A DNA stretch of 64,000 nt from Brytella acorum. Lineage in GTDB: Bacteria > Pseudomonadota > Alphaproteobacteria > Acetobacterales > Acetobacteraceae. Position 1 is the first letter of the stretch. Every line of letters begins with the position of its first letter. Below the pieces are notes generated by a model. That model did not search any database and was not told where the DNA came from. It saw nothing but the letters and a program-made list of their open reading frames with translations. The DNA lies in contig NZ_JARBJP010000002.1 of the NCBI RefSeq assembly GCF_029309905.1, forward strand, positions 1 to 64,000. Direction: 5' to 3'. Below, piece by piece: positions 9,056 to 18,301 of this stretch. A program made the translations under genes and the position numbers.

Positions 9056-9985
9056 TTACGTCCCCGCGAGACCGTCCAGCGCGGTGAGGACATGCGCCGC
9101 CATCGCCGCGCGGACCTCTTTCGTCGCCGAGCCGCGATGGGCCTGTAGAACGACGTTCTCCAACCCGAGCAGCGCCTCGGGCACCTGGGGTTCATGGGCG
9201 AAAACATCCAGCCCCGCGCCGGCCAGACGCCCGTTCTCCAGTGCGTCCACCAGTTCCGGCTCGTCCACCACGCTCCCACGCGCGACATTGACCAGATAGC
9301 CCTGCGGCCCGATCGCGTCGATCACCGTCCGGTTCACCAGCCCGTTCGTGGCCGCCCCGCCGGGCAGGGCGAGCACCAGCACGTCGCACCAGCGCGCGAG
9401 GGTCACGATATCGCTGTGATAGGTGTACGAACTATCCGGCTTCTCGCGACGGGTATGATAGGCGATCTGCATTCCGAAGGCCGCGCCGCGTCGCGCGATG
9501 GCCTCGCCGATCGCCCCCAGCCCCACGATGCCGAGCTTCCTGCCCGTGATGGTGTCGCCCAGCGGCGGGGCGCCCTTCAGCCATTTCCCGGCGCGCACGA
9601 AGCGGTCATTGGCCGAAATCCCGCGCATCACATCCAACATCAATCCCATGGCGAGATCGGCCACATCAGCATCCAGCAGCCCGCGCGTGGTGCTGACGGC
9701 GATGCCGCGCCGCTCGGCCTCCCTGAGATCGATCCGGTCCGTTCCCACGCCGTTGACGGCGATCAGCCGCAGGCCGGGAAGGGCCGCCATGATGGCGGGG
9801 TCGAGCCCCGTGCCGCCGCCCGTGACGACCGCGCGGATTCCTTCGGCGACGGGGTGCAGCGCCTCGATCGAGGTGAAGCGGTGCGTGACGTGGCGTCCCT
9901 CCAGTTCCGCCTGCGCCGCGGCGGGAAGCGATTCAATGACCAGAACTTCAGGACCGAGAATGTCAGGCGCGCCGTCGTGAGGCAT
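9056..9985 (-). CDS. D-isomer-specific 2-hydroxyacid dehydrogenase (2-ketoacid reductase)
   Basis: A 309-residue NAD(P)H-dependent reductase. It has the Rossmann motif LGIVGLGAIGEAIA near residue 155, the arginine in VNVARGSVVDE, the Glu in GLDVFAHEP and the catalytic His in VVLQAHRGSAT, i.e. the Arg-Glu-His triad of the family. An Arg two residues after the beta-2 strand (HTRREK) suggests NADPH preference. Relatives include glyoxylate/hydroxypyruvate reductases and, in Gluconobacter, 2-ketogluconate reductase; the latter is plausible here but not proven. It lies 52 bases downstream of the GH31 gene and is the last gene of the leftward transporter-GH31-reductase operon, so its substrate may derive from that glycoside. 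Confidence 0.85.
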   Translation of the reverse strand: MPHDGAPDILGPEVLVIESLPAAAQAELEGRHVTHRFTSIEALHPVAEGIRAVVTGGGTGLDPAIMAALPGLRLIAVNGVGTDRIDLREAERRGIAVSTTRGLLDADVADLAMGLMLDVMRGISANDRFVRAGKWLKGAPPLGDTITGRKLGIVGLGAIGEAIARRGAAFGMQIAYHTRREKPDSSYTYHSDIVTLARWCDVLVLALPGGAATNGLVNRTVIDAIGPQGYLVNVARGSVVDEPELVDALENGRLAGAGLDVFAHEPQVPEALLGLENVVLQAHRGSATKEVRAAMAAHVLTALDGLAGT

Positions 9986-10037
9986 GGGATGTGTCTTTCG
10001 TCAGATCGTGAAAAGCAGGGATGCGAGGCCGGAACCG

Positions 10038-12431
10038 TCAGGTGGCTGATTCGAGACGTAGGGTCAGCCAGCCATCGGCCGAAACGGTCGCCGTGGGTAC
10101 GTCGTTGACGGTGACGGATCGGGTTTCGCCCGGCGGGATCGCCACCTGCGGCAGTTCCGCCCCGCCATCAATCATTTCGATCCCGATCCGCAGGGTGTTC
10201 CCATCCGCCGTGACCGTGCCCTGGCAGGCAGGCCCGTCCTCGACGGGGCGCGCACGTTCGTCATAATGCACCCAGGGGACGGTACCGTTCCCGACGGGCG
10301 GGCAGATCATGAGGCGCGTGGTTTCGGGTGTGACGCCGAAGCCCGTCTTCCCCGCCGCCAGCGCCACCACGGCACCGCTGCGCACCAGCATCACGGGCGG
10401 GTCCGCAAGGGTGCATTTCACGCGCGCGCGACCGGCAGCATAGGCCTGCCCGGTGAAAAGATGCGTCCAGGTCCCATCTCCGGGGAGATTGACCTCAACT
10501 TCCTCCTGCCCCGGTTCGGCAATGATGGCCACCAGAACATCCGGTCCGAGCATGTAGGTATCCTGCTCCTGCCATGCTTCGGGCTGGCGGGGGAACATCG
10601 TCCAGACCGGACGCAGCATCGGTTCGTAATGTTGATGCGAGGCGACGGCGAGGTCGAACAGGAACGGTTCGAGACGCTGGCGCAGGGCCATCAGGCGGGT
10701 GATCTCGGGCAGGACCTCGGGATGCATCCAGGGTTCGCTGACGGCGCCCGCCGCGTTCCAGCTATGGATGCTGAAGCGCGGCAACGTGATTCCCGCCTGC
10801 ACCCAGCGCACGAGAAGCTCCGGCCCCGGCGACGGTCCATAAAAGCCGCCGATGTCGTGACCCGTGTTGGAGACGCCCGAAAGCGCCAGGCTCAGGCCCA
10901 TCCTGGCGTTGTAGCGGATGGTTTTCCAGGCGGTGTAATTGTCCCCGCTCCAGGTCTGTGCGTAGCGCTGCATCCCGGCCATGCCGGAGCGTGTGACGAC
11001 ATAGGGTCGCTTGTCCGGCCAGCGGGCCATCTGGGCGGCGCGCGAGGCCCGCATCATCAGCAGCGGCTGGAGGGAAAGAGCATAGGCCGCAGGCCCCGGC
11101 TGGCCGAAATAATCGAACCGCGCGCGCGGATCCCACAGGCCGTATTCGTTGTTGTCGTTCCACGTCGAAAGAATGCCGTAATCGAGCAGGTTCGCCGTCA
11201 GCCCCTCCCGCCACCAGACCGCGGCCTTCGGGTTCGTGAAATCGATGAAGCTGCCCACCTCGTCCCAGAACTGGGCCTCGACGGGGTTGCCCTGCGCGTC
11301 ATTGACGAAGCACCCCCCCGCGGCGACTTCGTCGTAGCGCGGATGCGAGCGCAGGAGGGCCGGCTTGATGTTGGGCACCAGTTCGATGCCCGCATCGCGG
11401 TAGGCGGTGATGAACGCGGCGGGATCGGGGAACTTGTCACGGTTCCAGTTGAACACGTAGCGCTTGTCGCCGATCGAGGTGTAGCCCGAGGAGAGATGAA
11501 ACGAGCTGCATCCGATGTCGTAACGTCGCAGCTTCTCGACGAAGGTCATCATCTGGTCGTAGGCGTCCGGCGCATCGGTATAGGTCATCGTCGAGCCGGA
11601 ATAGCCAAGCGACCAGGCGGGCATCAGCGCGGGCCGTCCCGTGAGCCAGGTGAAACGCTTGACGACCGCGAGCGCATCCGGCCCCGCGATCACGTACAGG
11701 TCGATGTCGCGCGCATCCTCGCTGACGAAATAGCGGTAATTGCCGTGATAATTGTCGATCTCGCAGCCGAGATCGACGCTCGCATCCGCCATCGTGTCGT
11801 AGAACATGCCAAAGCAGTGCCGCGCCTGATCGGCCGCGAGAATGAAGGGGATCGACTTGTAGAGCGCATCCGTGTGCTCGGCGTCGTACCCCATCGGGTC
11901 CATCATGCGCAGGCGGTGGCGCCGCCCCGCGAGATCCAGCGCGCCGGCGCGTTCGCCCAGGCCGTAATAGCTCTCGCCATCGGCCCGCGCGATATAATGA
12001 TAGGCCCGGGCGTCCCACCAGCCGAAATTATAGGCCTGCGAGGCGCGGTCGGAGAACATTTCCACCCAGTCCTCGCCGATCTTCTGCGCCCAGCAGCATC
12101 GCAGCCCGCGCAGAGTCACCGTCAGGCGCAGCCGCGCCGTCTGGATGATGATCGTGTCCTCCGTGCGATCGAGCGCGAAAGCGGGGAGGGAAAATCCGTT
12201 GGTTGCGTGCCGGTCGCGGCCCGGCTCGGCCACGTCCTCGACGCCGGGTGCGATCGCCCAGCTCGGCGGCAGCGCGGTCGCGCCGCTCGGCATCACGAGC
12301 AGGCGCACGACATCGTCCTCAAGCACGAAGACCTTCGCAAGCGCGCCCGTATCGGAGGTCAGCGCGACCCATCCCGTGCCCTGACCGGACAGCGAGAAGA
12401 CGGGCGGGGCGGAAAGGGTGGCGTTACGCAT
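10038..12431 (-). CDS. GH31 alpha-glycosidase, cytoplasmic
   Basis: Glycoside hydrolase family 31 protein of 797 residues without a signal peptide. The retaining-mechanism nucleophile is the Asp in STWNDNNEYGLWD (about residue 420); the acid/base is the Asp of WSGDNYTAW about 80 residues later. SYYGLGERAG and the Tyr/Trp-rich N-terminal beta-sandwich are also typical. The WNDNNE version differs from WxDMNEP of common alpha-glucosidases and from the alpha-xylosidase and sulfoquinovosidase motifs, so substrate cannot be assigned; an alpha-linked hexosyl or xylosyl unit on an imported oligosaccharide is inferred. The ATG shares one base with the MFS transporter stop (TGATG), arguing for tight coupling of uptake and hydrolysis. 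Confidence 0.88.
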   Translation of the reverse strand: MRNATLSAPPVFSLSGQGTGWVALTSDTGALAKVFVLEDDVVRLLVMPSGATALPPSWAIAPGVEDVAEPGRDRHATNGFSLPAFALDRTEDTIIIQTARLRLTVTLRGLRCCWAQKIGEDWVEMFSDRASQAYNFGWWDARAYHYIARADGESYYGLGERAGALDLAGRRHRLRMMDPMGYDAEHTDALYKSIPFILAADQARHCFGMFYDTMADASVDLGCEIDNYHGNYRYFVSEDARDIDLYVIAGPDALAVVKRFTWLTGRPALMPAWSLGYSGSTMTYTDAPDAYDQMMTFVEKLRRYDIGCSSFHLSSGYTSIGDKRYVFNWNRDKFPDPAAFITAYRDAGIELVPNIKPALLRSHPRYDEVAAGGCFVNDAQGNPVEAQFWDEVGSFIDFTNPKAAVWWREGLTANLLDYGILSTWNDNNEYGLWDPRARFDYFGQPGPAAYALSLQPLLMMRASRAAQMARWPDKRPYVVTRSGMAGMQRYAQTWSGDNYTAWKTIRYNARMGLSLALSGVSNTGHDIGGFYGPSPGPELLVRWVQAGITLPRFSIHSWNAAGAVSEPWMHPEVLPEITRLMALRQRLEPFLFDLAVASHQHYEPMLRPVWTMFPRQPEAWQEQDTYMLGPDVLVAIIAEPGQEEVEVNLPGDGTWTHLFTGQAYAAGRARVKCTLADPPVMLVRSGAVVALAAGKTGFGVTPETTRLMICPPVGNGTVPWVHYDERARPVEDGPACQGTVTADGNTLRIGIEMIDGGAELPQVAIPPGETRSVTVNDVPTATVSADGWLTLRLESAT

Positions 12432-13702
12432 CAGCTATCCTTTGCGGAGGAGGCAATTCCGTAGTGTCGGACCATGAGAAACAGGTACACGGCACCGATG
12501 AGGTCAAAAAGCGACAGGCAGACAAAGAGCGGGCCATACCCGACCGTTTCGGCCAGTTGTCCGATGGCTAGCGAGAAGATGAGACCGCCCAGCCACCCGG
12601 CCTGTCCGACCAGGCCATTGGCCAGGCCGACCTGCTCGTCGGGGAAGAGATCGGCGGTCAGGGTGTTGATGAGCACCGAGATGATCTGATGGGCGAAGCC
12701 GCCGATCGAGAACAGGGCGATCACGGCGACGTGGCCATGGGCGAACATCACTGAACCCGGAGCGATCATGCAGATGGCCCCGAGGAAAATGCCCAGCACG
12801 CGCGACGAAACGAGACTGAGCCCGAACGCACGCATGAAGAACGGCGAGAGATAGCCGCCGAGAATCCCCCCGAGATCGGCGGCGAGGAACGGCAGCCACG
12901 CGAACAGCGCGATGGATTTGATATCGAAGCCGCGCTCGGTAGACAGATAGAGCGGGATCCAGAAACTGAACGTCTGCCAGGCCGGTTCCGCCAGAAAGCG
13001 CGGCACCGCGAGCGTCCAGAAGCGAGGCGAGCGCAGGATGACGCCAGGCCGCATCCGCGACGCCGGAGCCTCGGTCTGGCGCAGGTTGCGGTCGGCCGCG
13101 ATCATGTCGCGCTCGGCCGTCGTGATCGCGGGGTGCTGCGAGGGGCTGCGATAGAGCCAGACCCAGGCCGCCGCCCAGATCAGACCGAGCCCGCCGGTGA
13201 CGATGAAGGCCGCCCGCCATGAAAGATAGAGCGAGACAAACCCGACGAGCGGCGGGGCGAGCAGGGCGCCGAAGGAGGTTCCGGCGTTGAAATACCCCGT
13301 CGCGATCGAGCGTTCCCGGCGTGGGAACCACGACGCGATCGCCTTCATGCCAGCAGGGATGGCGGCCGCCTCCGTCGCGCCCAGCATGGCGCGGAACACC
13401 GCCAGCGCCATCCAGCTTGCCGCCACGGCATGCAGCATGTTGGAGACCGACCAGCCGACGGCGAACAATGCGAATCCTAACCGCAGCCCGATGTAGTCCA
13501 CCAGCCCGCCGCAGACCGGCTGCATCAACGTATAGGCGCCCTGGAACGCACCGACGATGTAGCTGTATTGCTGCGTCGTGATGTGAAGCGTCGTCTTCAG
13601 CGTGGGTGCGAGCACGCCGAGGGAGTTCCGGGCGAGATAGTTGAGAATCGTCCCACAACTGATCAACGCGACGATGTACCATCGCAAACCACGCACCGTC
13701 AT
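12431..13702 (-). CDS. MFS transporter, anion:cation symporter (hexuronate-type) family
   Basis: A 423-residue integral membrane protein with about 12 hydrophobic segments. It opens with RGLRWYIVALISCGTILNYLARNSLGVLAP, the start typical of the ACS subfamily (ExuT, glucarate and galactonate carriers). Loop 2-3 has GLVDYIGLRLGF, and FPRRERSIATGYFNAG precedes helix 5. ACS carriers move organic anions with protons. Here it heads an operon with GH31 and a hydroxyacid reductase and faces the uxaC/uxuB cluster, so a uronate or uronate-containing glycoside is the likely cargo. The family evidence is sequence-based; the cargo is inference from neighbours. Confidence 0.87.
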   Translation of the reverse strand: MTVRGLRWYIVALISCGTILNYLARNSLGVLAPTLKTTLHITTQQYSYIVGAFQGAYTLMQPVCGGLVDYIGLRLGFALFAVGWSVSNMLHAVAASWMALAVFRAMLGATEAAAIPAGMKAIASWFPRRERSIATGYFNAGTSFGALLAPPLVGFVSLYLSWRAAFIVTGGLGLIWAAAWVWLYRSPSQHPAITTAERDMIAADRNLRQTEAPASRMRPGVILRSPRFWTLAVPRFLAEPAWQTFSFWIPLYLSTERGFDIKSIALFAWLPFLAADLGGILGGYLSPFFMRAFGLSLVSSRVLGIFLGAICMIAPGSVMFAHGHVAVIALFSIGGFAHQIISVLINTLTADLFPDEQVGLANGLVGQAGWLGGLIFSLAIGQLAETVGYGPLFVCLSLFDLIGAVYLFLMVRHYGIASSAKDS

Positions 13703-14093
13703 GCTTACCCATATCCTTCTGGCCGAAACCCGGGAGAGGGTCCTGTGCTTCCCAGGCCCGGAGTGGTGCGCCTTGCGATGGCTTCGCGAGGATGGAAGTC
13801 AATTTGGTATATTAATGTCAGGCAGCGATCCAGAGGAGGGCTTGGCGCGCTATGACAATAAATATCCCAGATAATAGTGACTTTATAAGAATCCTCACGC
13901 TCGCTCAGCGCCTGTTGGGCAGGAGATAGCATTCTTATGTGATATATCCATTCACATATATGTTATTTATCACCCAAAAGTCATCTTCTGTCTCGCAAAC
14001 GATTTTTCTCTCGCTATGAATGCCTCTTCGGGCGAACGAAGCCGATATTCCGGCGAATCCAGCAGAGAAATTTCGCCCACTGGGATAACCGAT
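13703..14093 (+). other. Intergenic control region of the carbohydrate divergon
   Basis: This 391-base gap separates the leftward MFS-GH31-reductase operon from the rightward porin-hydroxyacid oxidase-uxaC-uxuB operon and should hold both promoters. The section 13850-13980 is markedly AT-rich compared with the flanks and contains the palindrome listed separately. A reading frame from 14016 continues into the porin but lacks a ribosome site, so I treat it as untranslated. Confidence 0.6.
13936..13958. promoter_or_regulatory. Candidate operator, TATGTGA-N9-TCACATA
   Basis: Perfect 7-bp inverted repeat (TATGTGA 13936-13942, TCACATA 13952-13958) with a nine-base spacer in the AT-rich middle of the divergent promoter region. 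The half-site recalls TGTGA of CRP sites, but the spacer is nine rather than six. It could equally bind the FadR-type regulator encoded at 19837. Confidence 0.5.
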
Positions 14094-15575
14094 ATGACTT
14101 TCTCACTGAGCCTCAGAGTAAAACTGAAATACGATAAGGCGGAGTTTTCGGCTTTCAGGTATATTAAAATACCCTATTTCGCGAAGCGTTGGTCGGCCGC
14201 TGGTATCGCGCTGTCCCTGACGACCGCCTTCCCCGGCACGGTGCATGCGCAATCGACGCTGACCAGCAATATGCCGCCCACGATTACGAGGCCGGTTCTT
14301 TCCGCGACCTCCAGCCTCGTGAATCCGATGCAGATCGGCAGCGATGACGGCGCGACCACGGGCTGCCATTATTTCGACCGCTACCGCACGCGGGGCTCGG
14401 AAGTGCCAGCCATCACCACCTGTGACGACATCGCGCCGGAGTGGGGCGGCCTGCGCCAGATTCTGGTCGATCATGGCGTGCTGATCACGGGCGTGCTGGC
14501 TGGAAGCCTGACCTACGACATGCTGGGCCATGACGCGCATACGCCGCACTATGTCGGCCAGAACCTCACCTACAATTCCGCGCCGGGCTTCACGCTGACC
14601 TTTGACCTCAACCGCACGCACCTGCCTTTCTGGAAGGACGCGCAGTTCACGATGACCGGCTATCTGTGGCGCAACAACTATCCTGGCCGCGGCCCGAACG
14701 CCTTCGGCATGTCCCAGTTCTCGATCGTTCAGCCGTTTTTCACGCCGCGTATCGCCATCCAGTATGGCTATACGGAGTTCTCCAACCAGTTCTACGGCAC
14801 GAATTACGGTACCAGCACGGCCGCCTCCGCACTTGGCCCGAGCAGCGTCATCCCCGTCGAGGTCGGCATGTCGAACTTCTTTGCCACGCCGAGCTTCGAT
14901 GTGCGCTTCTTCTCCAAATCCATGCGCTTCTACGATCACTTCGGCGTGGCCCGGAGCGTAAGTCCGCTCGGCGCGCGTGGGGACGTGCAGGCTGGCATGG
15001 GACTGGAATGGCACGTGCCCAACACGGGTGCGCTGTTCATCGACGAGGTGGGCTATCGCATCCGCCCCTCCGTCGATCACCATATGATGTGGCTGCGTGG
15101 CGGCGCGATCTACAACAACACCAGCTACTTCAACTACAGCCAGAATAAATATACGCGCGGCAATCAGGCCTTTTACGCGGCGGCCGACTACCAGATCATG
15201 CAGTTCGACCGCAAAATTCCCTCACGCGGCATGTTCATGAACTTCAAGGCCGATGCGGCTCCCCCGGATCGCAACGTGTTCGCGCGCGATATCAGCGGCA
15301 CGATCTACTTCGTCGGCCCGTTTGCGCGCCGCGCCAAGGATTCGGCTTCCCTCGGCTTCACGTTCAACAAGCTCAGCAACTTCGCCTATGCCTACCGCAT
15401 CGCCCGTGGTGCCACGGCCGCGCACAGTTCCAATACGACGACCGCTTCCTACGCGTTGCATGTCATGCGCGGGCTCTATTTCACCAACTCGCTGAGCTAC
15501 GTGCATAATCCCGCGCCAACTCCCAAGCTGCATGACGCGTTTCTCATCACATCCGGTCTGACCCTGTCGCTCTGA
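14094..15575 (+). CDS. OprB-like carbohydrate-selective porin
   Basis: About 493 residues. A long, basic N-terminal region is followed by a hydrophobic stretch (AAGIALSLTTAFPGTVHAQS), a signal peptide with AHA cleavage site. The mature part begins with a disordered segment. It then has WGGLRQILVDHGVLITGVLAGSLTYD, the OprB-type opening in which a helix packs in the pore, and ends in a barrel with a terminal hydrophobic residue (TSGLTLSL). OprB porins pass mono- and oligosaccharides across the outer membrane. The start is uncertain: ATG at 14094 has GGGA about ten bases upstream, and the leader before the hydrophobic core is unusually long (around 35 residues). First gene of the rightward operon. 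Confidence 0.82.
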   Translation: MTFSLSLRVKLKYDKAEFSAFRYIKIPYFAKRWSAAGIALSLTTAFPGTVHAQSTLTSNMPPTITRPVLSATSSLVNPMQIGSDDGATTGCHYFDRYRTRGSEVPAITTCDDIAPEWGGLRQILVDHGVLITGVLAGSLTYDMLGHDAHTPHYVGQNLTYNSAPGFTLTFDLNRTHLPFWKDAQFTMTGYLWRNNYPGRGPNAFGMSQFSIVQPFFTPRIAIQYGYTEFSNQFYGTNYGTSTAASALGPSSVIPVEVGMSNFFATPSFDVRFFSKSMRFYDHFGVARSVSPLGARGDVQAGMGLEWHVPNTGALFIDEVGYRIRPSVDHHMMWLRGGAIYNNTSYFNYSQNKYTRGNQAFYAAADYQIMQFDRKIPSRGMFMNFKADAAPPDRNVFARDISGTIYFVGPFARRAKDSASLGFTFNKLSNFAYAYRIARGATAAHSSNTTTASYALHVMRGLYFTNSLSYVHNPAPTPKLHDAFLITSGLTLSL

Positions 15576-15641
15576 AGGCGCCGCAAGCACCTTCCTCGGG
15601 CCCGATTTCGTCCATTCACGCGAACACATTCAAGGACCACC

Positions 15642-16826
15642 ATGACCAAGAGACGCCTGCGAAGCGCCGGGAGCATCCTCAACCTCGAAGACTTCGCCGC
15701 CCTGGCAAGGCGGCGTCTTCCCAGAGCGTTCGCGGCCTATGTATCCGGAGGGGCGGGCGACGGTCTCTCCCTTGCCGCCGCCCGCGAGGCGTTTGCGCGC
15801 TGGTGCTTCGTGCCGCGTGTCCTGCGCGGCACGCACGACCGTTCGTCCCGTGCGCGCATCCTGGGACGCGATTATGCCATGCCCATCGGGATTTCCGCCC
15901 TCGGCGCCAGCGCGGTGCTGGCCTATGACGGCGATATCGCCATGGCGCGCGCCGCCTTCGAGGCTGGCGTGCCCTATCAGTTGAGCGCCAATTCCATCAC
16001 CCCGCTGGAAGAGGTGATCGCCGTCAACCCGCATGCCTGGTTCGCGGCCTATTTCCCGGCCGACCGCTCGACGATCGACGGCGTGCTCGCCCGCTTGGCG
16101 CGGGCCGGATTCGGAACCCTCGTGATCACAGCGGATGTGCCGGTGGCCGCCTTCCGCGAGCCCGAGACCCGCGCGGGCTACGCGATGCCCTTCCGCTTCG
16201 CCCCCCGCATCCTGATGGATATCGTCCTTTCGCCCCGCTGGTTCGTCGGCACCGCCCTGCGGACCTTTTTCAGGAGAGGGGTGCCGCATATCGCCAATAT
16301 CGCCGCCACACGCGGCCCCCATGTCTTCACGCGCGACATCGGCCAGATCGGCGGCGCGGACCGGTTCACCTGGGAAGATATCCGCCATATCCGCGCGCAG
16401 TGGAAAGGCAGGCTCGTGCTCAAGGGCATCCTCTCGCCCGAAGATGCCCGACAGGCCGCCCAGGACGGGGTCGATGCCGTGATCGTCTCCAGCCATGGCG
16501 GCCGACTGTCGGACTGCATGATCGCGCCGCTTGACGCCCTGCCCGAAATTCGCGCCGCCTGCCCGGATCTGACGATCCTGCTCGATGGCGGCGTGCGGCG
16601 TGCGGGCGACGCGCTCAAGGCGATCGCCCTGGGGGCGGACGGTGTGTTCATCGGCCGCCCGTTCTTCTTCGCCGCGGCAGCAGGCGGGGAGGCGGGAATC
16701 GGACATGCCCTGCGTCTGCTCGCCCGGGAGATGGACCGGGAGCTCGCCTTCCTCGGCCTGCTGACACCGCTGGAAGCGCGCGACAATCGTCTCCGACGAC
16801 GCGAAACCCCGGGGACGGCGCCCTAG
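15642..16826 (+). CDS. FMN-dependent alpha-hydroxyacid oxidase/dehydrogenase, divergent
   Basis: A 394-residue TIM-barrel flavoprotein of the LldD/glycolate oxidase family, which oxidises L-2-hydroxyacids to 2-oxoacids. Recognised blocks are YVSGGAGDG, FVPRVLRG, ITADVPVAAFRE, VLKGILSPEDA, SSHGGRLSD with the catalytic His and substrate Arg, and LLDGGVRRAGDALKAIALGA plus IGRP for FMN phosphate. Two usual signatures are altered: WFQLY is WFAAY, and SNHGGRQLD is SSHGGRLSD, so substrate or acceptor use may differ from lactate or glycolate. It lies between the porin (66-base gap) and uxaC, implying a role in the same sugar-acid pathway. Electron acceptor (O2, quinone or cytochrome) is not visible. 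Confidence 0.8.
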   Translation: MTKRRLRSAGSILNLEDFAALARRRLPRAFAAYVSGGAGDGLSLAAAREAFARWCFVPRVLRGTHDRSSRARILGRDYAMPIGISALGASAVLAYDGDIAMARAAFEAGVPYQLSANSITPLEEVIAVNPHAWFAAYFPADRSTIDGVLARLARAGFGTLVITADVPVAAFREPETRAGYAMPFRFAPRILMDIVLSPRWFVGTALRTFFRRGVPHIANIAATRGPHVFTRDIGQIGGADRFTWEDIRHIRAQWKGRLVLKGILSPEDARQAAQDGVDAVIVSSHGGRLSDCMIAPLDALPEIRAACPDLTILLDGGVRRAGDALKAIALGADGVFIGRPFFFAAAAGGEAGIGHALRLLAREMDRELAFLGLLTPLEARDNRLRRRETPGTAP

Positions 16827-16891
16827 CCGCCGAAAACTCCGAACCCGCCTCCCAACTCCCGATGAATCCCGATGAATATGGAATTCGCGCC

Positions 16892-18301
16892 ATGCCCACC
16901 CTGACACTGCACCCCGACCGGCTCTTTCCGCCCGATGAAGCGACACGCAGCATCGCAAGGCGGCTCCATGACAGGATCGCCAGTCTGCCGATCATCAGTC
17001 CCCACGGGCATACGGACCCGGCCTGGTTCGCCGGGAACGAGGCTTTCGAAAACCCCGCCGAACTTCTGATCATCCCCGATCACTATGTGTTCCGCATGCT
17101 GATGAGCGCGGGCGTGCCGCTGGAATCGCTGGGCATCCCGCCCGCAGGCGGACGCTCCACCGCCGATCCGCGCGCGGTCTGGCAAATTTTCGCCGCGCAT
17201 TATCATCTCTTCCGCGGTACTCCGAGCCGGTTGTGGCTCGACTGGGTCTTTTATCACGTCTTCGGCCTGCGCAGCCGCCTGGATGCCGCAACGGCCGACC
17301 ACTATTACGACGTGATCGACAGCCGGCTGAAAACGCCGGAGTTCCGCCCGCGCGCCCTTTTCGAGCAATTCAACATCGAGGTGCTGACGACGACGGAAGG
17401 ACCTCTCGATACGCTCGAACACCACGCCAGCATCCGCCGGAGCGGCTGGGGCGGTCGCATCCTTACCGCCTACCGCCCCGACAACGTCACCAACCCGGAA
17501 AGCCCCGGTTTCCAGGAGGCCATCCGCGCCTTCGGCGCCGTGACCGGCCAGGACGTCACCACGTTCGCGGGTTACATGCGCGCCCACCGCGCCCGCCGCG
17601 CCTTCTTCCGCACGATGGGCGCGACCTCGACCGACCATGGTCACCCCGATCCGTTCACGACCTCGCTGCCCGCCGAGGCGGTCGAAGCGCTCTACAGGCG
17701 CGTCACCACCGGCACCGTCACGCCGGAGGATGCCCGCCTCTTCCGTGGCCACATGCTGACGGAAATGGCCGGGCTTTCGGCCGAAGACGGCATGGTCATG
17801 CAGCTTCACACGGGTGTCTTCCGCAATCATAACCCCTCGCTCTTCGCCCGTTTCGGGGCGGACAAGGGGGCGGATATCCCGGTCGCGGTCGATTTCGTCC
17901 ATGCGCTCAAGCCGCTGCTCGACCAGTGGGGCAACGACCCGCGCCTGACACTGATCCTCTTCACGCTCGACGAGACCACCTTCAGCCGCGAACTGGCCCC
18001 TCTCGCGGGTCATTATCCCGCTCTGCGCCTCGGTCCGCCCTGGTGGTTCCTCGACAGTCCCGACGGCATGTCGCGCTTTCGCGCCGCCGCCACGGAAACA
18101 GCGGGTTTCTACAACACCGTCGGCTTCAATGACGACACGCGGGCCTTCCTCTCCATTCCCGCCCGCCATGACGTCGCCCGCCGGGCGGATGCCGCCTATC
18201 TCGCCCGCCTCGTCGCCGAACATCGGATCGACGAGGATGAGGCTGAAGAGATCGCTCACGACCTGACCTACGGGCTGGTCAAGAAGGCCTACCAGCTATG
18301 A
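16892..18301 (+). CDS. uxaC: Glucuronate isomerase (uronate isomerase)
   Basis: Amidohydrolase-fold enzyme that converts D-glucuronate to D-fructuronate (and D-galacturonate to D-tagaturonate). Key pieces: PIISPHGHTDPAWF with the metal-binding HxH, EVLTTTEGPLDTLEHH, MQLHTGVFRNHN and PPWWFLDSPDGM. I used the ATG at 16892 (469 residues, close to E. coli UxaC at 470) because GGAAT sits eight bases upstream; an ATG at 16862 has no ribosome site. The stop overlaps the next start by four bases (ATGA), which ties it to the reductase gene. Confidence 0.93.
   Translation: MPTLTLHPDRLFPPDEATRSIARRLHDRIASLPIISPHGHTDPAWFAGNEAFENPAELLIIPDHYVFRMLMSAGVPLESLGIPPAGGRSTADPRAVWQIFAAHYHLFRGTPSRLWLDWVFYHVFGLRSRLDAATADHYYDVIDSRLKTPEFRPRALFEQFNIEVLTTTEGPLDTLEHHASIRRSGWGGRILTAYRPDNVTNPESPGFQEAIRAFGAVTGQDVTTFAGYMRAHRARRAFFRTMGATSTDHGHPDPFTTSLPAEAVEALYRRVTTGTVTPEDARLFRGHMLTEMAGLSAEDGMVMQLHTGVFRNHNPSLFARFGADKGADIPVAVDFVHALKPLLDQWGNDPRLTLILFTLDETTFSRELAPLAGHYPALRLGPPWWFLDSPDGMSRFRAAATETAGFYNTVGFNDDTRAFLSIPARHDVARRADAAYLARLVAEHRIDEDEAEEIAHDLTYGLVKKAYQL

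Noticed and set aside
10266-12464. A 732-codon open frame opposite the GH31 gene
   Set aside because: The opposite strand encodes an intact glycosidase with catalytic motifs; this translation is His/Arg-rich noise.
13936-13958. Classical CRP site
   Set aside because: TGTGA/TCACA half-sites are present but the spacer is nine bases, not six.
16823-18259. A 478-codon minus-strand frame over uxaC
   Set aside because: uxaC has conserved metal ligands and overlaps uxuB; the antisense frame has no support.
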